6,642 bases of DNA from DAOTXK01 sp034435395 (GTDB lineage: Bacteria; Chloroflexota; Anaerolineae; Aggregatilineales; Ch27), in NCBI GenBank assembly GCA_034435395.1, contig DAOTXK010000305.1:1-6642 (forward strand), given 5' to 3'. Made by a program: the position numbers and the translations under genes. A model generated the notes under the pieces. That model did not search any database and was not told where the DNA came from. It saw only the letters and a list, made by a program, of their open reading frames with translations. Positions 4,233-6,642 of the stretch are shown here, piece by piece (the stretch's first letter is position 1; every line of letters begins with the position of its first letter).

Positions 4233-5210
4233 ATGGAATATACCTATCTGGGACGGACCGGGTTGAAGGTCAGTCGCATCTGCCTGGGCACCATGAACTT
4301 CGGCACCTGCACCGATGAGGCCGACAGCCACGCCATCATGGACCGGGCGCTGGAGGAGGGCATCAACTTCTTCGACACGGCCAACGTCTATGGCCACAAC
4401 TGGTGGGACCCCGATGCGCCCGACCGGCCCGGCCTGACGGAAACCATCATCGGGCGCTGGTTCGCCCAGGGCGGCGGGCGGCGGGAGAAAGTGGTGCTGG
4501 CCACCAAACTCGGCCATCCCGACATGCCGGACGGGGTCGGCTCCTCGGCGCGGACCATCAAACAGTCCTGCGAGGACAGCCTGCGCCGCCTCCAGACGGA
4601 CTATATCGACCTCTACCAGATGCACCACATCGACCGGCACACCCCCTGGGAGGAAGTGTGGGGGGCCATGGAACAGCTGGTTCGAGAGGGCAAAATCCTC
4701 TACGTGGGGAGCAGCAACTTCGCCGGCTGGCACATCGCCCAGGCCAACGAGGTCGCCCGGCGGCGGCACTTCCTGGGCCTGGTCTCCGAGCAGAGCCTGT
4801 ATAACCTGGCCAACCGGGCCATCGAAATGGAAGTGATCCCGGCCTGCCGGGCCTACGGCATGGGCCTGATCCCCTGGTCGCCGCTGGCGGGCGGCATCCT
4901 GGCGGGCACCGGCGAGCCGGGCGACCGTCGCCAGGGCGGGCGGGGTCAGCAGGTCCGCCAGCAGCAGGGCGACCGCCTGGCGCGCTACGAAGCCTTTTGC
5001 CGGGAAATGGGGGAAAAACCGGCCCACGTGGCCCTGGCCTGGCTGCTGCATCAGGGGGCCGTCACCGCGCCCATCATCGGCCCCCGCACCCTGGATCACC
5101 TGACCGGCAGTCTGCGCGCCCTGGCGATCAAACTCAGCGACGAGCAACTGGCCCAGCTGGACGACATCTGGCCCGGCTACCAGACCGCGCCGGAGCACTA
5201 CGCCTGGTAA
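4233..5210 (+). CDS. Aldo/keto reductase, first of a tandem pair
   Basis: A 325-residue (alpha/beta)8-barrel NAD(P)H-dependent reductase of carbonyl compounds, likely cytosolic. The catalytic tetrad is visible: D48 and Y53 in 'FFDTANVYG', K92 in 'LATKLG', H131 in 'DLYQMHH'. Cofactor-site motifs follow in order: 'GSSNF' (159-163), 'SLYNL' (188-192), 'PWSPLAGGIL' (214-223) and 'PIIGPRT' (280-286). It resembles the YajO / Kv-beta-like branch; the substrate cannot be inferred. The frame is open back to a GTG at 4143, but the ATG at 4233 is chosen because the family fold starts at 'MEYTYLGRTGLKVS' and the downstream paralogue starts identically. The ribosome site is modest (AAGGGG ten bases upstream). 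Compared with the paralogue it carries a longer loop after Y53 ('HNWWDPDAPDRPG') and a Gln/Arg-rich cofactor-loop segment (231-250). Confidence 0.93.
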   Translation: MEYTYLGRTGLKVSRICLGTMNFGTCTDEADSHAIMDRALEEGINFFDTANVYGHNWWDPDAPDRPGLTETIIGRWFAQGGGRREKVVLATKLGHPDMPDGVGSSARTIKQSCEDSLRRLQTDYIDLYQMHHIDRHTPWEEVWGAMEQLVREGKILYVGSSNFAGWHIAQANEVARRRHFLGLVSEQSLYNLANRAIEMEVIPACRAYGMGLIPWSPLAGGILAGTGEPGDRRQGGRGQQVRQQQGDRLARYEAFCREMGEKPAHVALAWLLHQGAVTAPIIGPRTLDHLTGSLRALAIKLSDEQLAQLDDIWPGYQTAPEHYAW

Positions 5211-5212
5211 GC

Positions 5213-5245
5213 AGAGGCCGGGGAAGCTACCCTGCCCCGGCCTCT
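5213..5245 (+). terminator. GC-rich hairpin right after the first reductase
   Basis: AGAGGCCGGGG (5213-5223), an 11-nt loop, CCCCGGCCTCT (5235-5245): a perfect 11-bp stem starting three bases after the stop codon. No T tract follows. It may attenuate read-through into, or protect the 3' end ahead of, the second reductase 48 bases downstream. Confidence 0.55.
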
Positions 5246-5292
5246 CCGATCGTGGGAAGCTATACCCATACATTCAGTGAAAGGATTGGCTG

Positions 5293-6258
5293 ATGGAATA
5301 CACCTATCTGGGACGGACCGGACTCAAGGTCAGCCGCCTGTGCCTGGGCACCATGAACTTCGGCCCCAAGACAAGCGAAGCGGACAGTTTCGCCATCATG
5401 GATCGCGCGCTGGAGCTTGGCTTCAACTTCTTCGACACCGCCAACGTGTATGGCTGGGTGCGCGGTGAGGGCATCACCGAGCAGATCATCGGGCGCTGGC
5501 TGGCGCAGGGCGGCGGGCGCCGCGAACAGATCGTGCTGGCCACCAAGGTCTACGGCGTCATGGGCGATGGCCCCAACGACCGCCGCCTGTCTGCCTACCA
5601 CATCCGGCGTGCCTGTGAGGGCAGTCTGCGCCGCCTGCAAACCGATCACATCGACCTCTACCAGATGCATCACATCGACCGCGACACGCCGTGGGAAGAA
5701 ATATGGCAGGCCATGGAGCAGCTTGTGCGCGAGGGCAAAGTGCTGTATGTCGGCAGCAGCAACTTCGCCGGCTGGCATATCGCGCAGGCGCAGTGCGCCG
5801 CTCAGCAGCGCCATTTCATGGGCCTGGTCTGCGAGCAGAGTCTCTACAATCTGGCCGATCGCATGATTGAGCTGGAAGTGATCCCTGCCTGCCAGGGGTA
5901 CGGGCTGGGATTGATCCCCTGGAGCCCGCTTGCAGGCGGTATCCTTGGCGGTACAAAGAAAAAGGGCGACCGCCGGCGCGGTGAGTATGCCCAGGAGGTG
6001 TTGAAGAAGCACGCAGAGCGTATCGCGCGCTACGAGCAGCTCTGCGAGGAGCTGGGTGAGAAGCCCGCCGATGTCGCCATAGCCTGGCTGCTGCACCAGC
6101 CCGCTGTCACCGCGCCGATCATCGGGCCGCGCACAATGGATCAGCTTGAAGGCAGCCTGCGGGCGCTCAAGCTCAGGCTCAATAAGGGGACACTGAAGAA
6201 GCTGGATGAGATCTGGCCCGGCCCCGGCGGCCCGGCTCCCGAAGCCTATGCATGGTGA
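5293..6258 (+). CDS. Aldo/keto reductase, second of a tandem pair
   Basis: A 321-residue paralogue of the preceding gene, about 70% identical by eye, with the same fold and tetrad: D48, Y53, K85 and H126. Cofactor motifs are 'GSSNF' (154-158), 'PWSPLAGGIL' (209-218) and 'PIIGPRT' (275-281). The ATG at 5293 follows AAAGGA (5280-5285) by seven bases, a better ribosome site than its partner has. The first 72 coding bases match the partner at 65 positions, so the pair arose by tandem duplication. Differences concentrate in the loop after Y53 (seven residues shorter here) and in the cofactor-loop region ('TKKKGDRRRGEYAQEVLKK', Lys-rich here), suggesting different substrate or cofactor preference. 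Both end in 'YAW'. The gap of 82 bases and shared strand suggest one operon, though the hairpin between them may uncouple expression. Confidence 0.94.
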   Translation: MEYTYLGRTGLKVSRLCLGTMNFGPKTSEADSFAIMDRALELGFNFFDTANVYGWVRGEGITEQIIGRWLAQGGGRREQIVLATKVYGVMGDGPNDRRLSAYHIRRACEGSLRRLQTDHIDLYQMHHIDRDTPWEEIWQAMEQLVREGKVLYVGSSNFAGWHIAQAQCAAQQRHFMGLVCEQSLYNLADRMIELEVIPACQGYGLGLIPWSPLAGGILGGTKKKGDRRRGEYAQEVLKKHAERIARYEQLCEELGEKPADVAIAWLLHQPAVTAPIIGPRTMDQLEGSLRALKLRLNKGTLKKLDEIWPGPGGPAPEAYAW

Positions 6259-6272
6259 CCCGCGCTCCCTGC

Positions 6273-6299
6273 CCCGCTCCCCTCGCGCAGGGGAGCGGG
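6273..6299 (+). terminator. GC-rich hairpin after the second reductase
   Basis: CCCGCTCCCC (6273-6282), loop TCGCGCA, GGGGAGCGGG (6290-6299): a perfect 10-bp stem 14 bases after the stop. As after the first reductase, there is no T tract. It is a plausible transcript end, which would separate the next gene. Confidence 0.55.
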
Positions 6300-6334
6300 A
6301 ACAACACAACTCCCTCTTCAGGCTCCGCGCGCGG

Positions 6335-6642
6335 ATGCGCTCGGCTGATCTACAGAAAATCGCGGCCTGGGCCGGGCTGATTGGCGCGGGCGCCACGACG
6401 CTTGGTGTTATCCTCTCGGCGCTGGCCTATTCTGGCCGCACCGGCGAGCCGTACAGCTTCCTCAACCATTTCGTCTCAGAACTGGGCGAGCGCGGCATCT
6501 CAGAGCTGGCGGCGGCCTTCAACACCGGCCTGCTGGTGGGTGGGCTGTGCCTCGCCGTGCTCACGCTGGGCGTCGCGCGCGAGATCGGCGGCCGGATGGG
6601 CGGGCTGTTCGGGCTGGCGGGGGTGGTGACCGGTGTATCAGG
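6335..6642 (+). CDS. DUF998-like integral membrane protein, N-terminal part
   Basis: An ORF runs from ATG 6335 to the window edge with no stop (102 complete codons), so the 3' end is outside. It starts 'MRSADLQKIAAWAGLIG'. A hydrophobic segment at about residues 10-30 (ending 'GVILSALAYSG') is followed by 'YSFLNHFVSELGERG' and a second hydrophobic segment starting 'FNTGLLVGGLCLAVLTLGVA'; a third begins at the edge ('GLFGLAGVVTGVSG'). The pattern of a membrane span, then N-x-(I/V)S-(E/D)LG, then 'FN-GL' at the next span is typical of the DUF998/COG3371 family of multi-pass proteins of unknown function. The ATG has no clear SD; no better in-frame start exists between it and the reductase. It may be transcribed with the reductases or separately. 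Confidence 0.7.
   Translation, partial: MRSADLQKIAAWAGLIGAGATTLGVILSALAYSGRTGEPYSFLNHFVSELGERGISELAAAFNTGLLVGGLCLAVLTLGVAREIGGRMGGLFGLAGVVTGVS

Noticed and set aside
4212..6396. Two long minus-strand ORFs (353 and 378 codons) opposite the reductases
   Set aside because: They resemble each other only because the two plus-strand reductases are paralogues. The sense strand has intact catalytic residues and ribosome sites, and the antisense frames have neither.

Overview
This is a GC-rich bacterial chromosomal window of 6,642 bases. It most resembles Chloroflexota, probably an Anaerolineae-type genome. That guess rests on protein style: an F420-type luciferase-like oxidoreductase, an RsgA with a 'QGVVYRKSTGKYWV' N-terminal strand, and a C-terminal beta-rich module of the kind common in large Chloroflexota surface and glycosyltransferase proteins. 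It is an inference, because there is no rRNA or tRNA here to anchor it. I see no mobile element, CRISPR array, phage gene or secretion system.

Layout: (1) 1-908 (+), the C-terminal ~300 residues of a large, probably exported or membrane-anchored protein. (2) 909-1145, a convergent intergenic gap with degenerate REP-like palindromes and a terminator-like hairpin. (3) 1146-2015 (-), a luciferase-like (LLM class) F420-dependent oxidoreductase, starting at an internal ATG behind a good Shine-Dalgarno (SD). It is driven by a near-consensus sigma-A promoter at 2175-2203 whose -35 lies inside an 8-bp inverted repeat (possible operator). (4) 2204-2463, no gene but several strong hairpins, including a perfect 11-bp inverted repeat downstream of rsgA. 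(5) 2464-3468 (-), rsgA, the circularly permuted GTPase of small ribosomal subunit maturation.

(6) 3469-3923 (-) is an unusually elaborate upstream region of rsgA: a strong promoter, a perfect SD with a 23-codon ORF, a foldable ~90-nt three-way-junction-like element, a long hairpin, and a second perfect SD-ATG in a different frame from rsgA. This is the part of the window least explained by known genes. (7) 3924-4232 is the divergent promoter region, with a TATAAT for the rightward genes. (8) 4233-5210 and 5293-6258 (+) are tandem paralogous aldo/keto reductases, each followed at once by a GC-rich hairpin without a T tract. (9) 6335 to the window end (+) is the N-terminal part of a DUF998-type membrane protein, cut by the window edge.

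Functionally the window looks like ordinary chromosome: a housekeeping ribosome-assembly GTPase next to three predicted oxidoreductases. No shared pathway is evident. The best candidates for something undescribed are the leader of rsgA and the operator-like promoter of the F420 oxidoreductase. Neither is proven by sequence alone.
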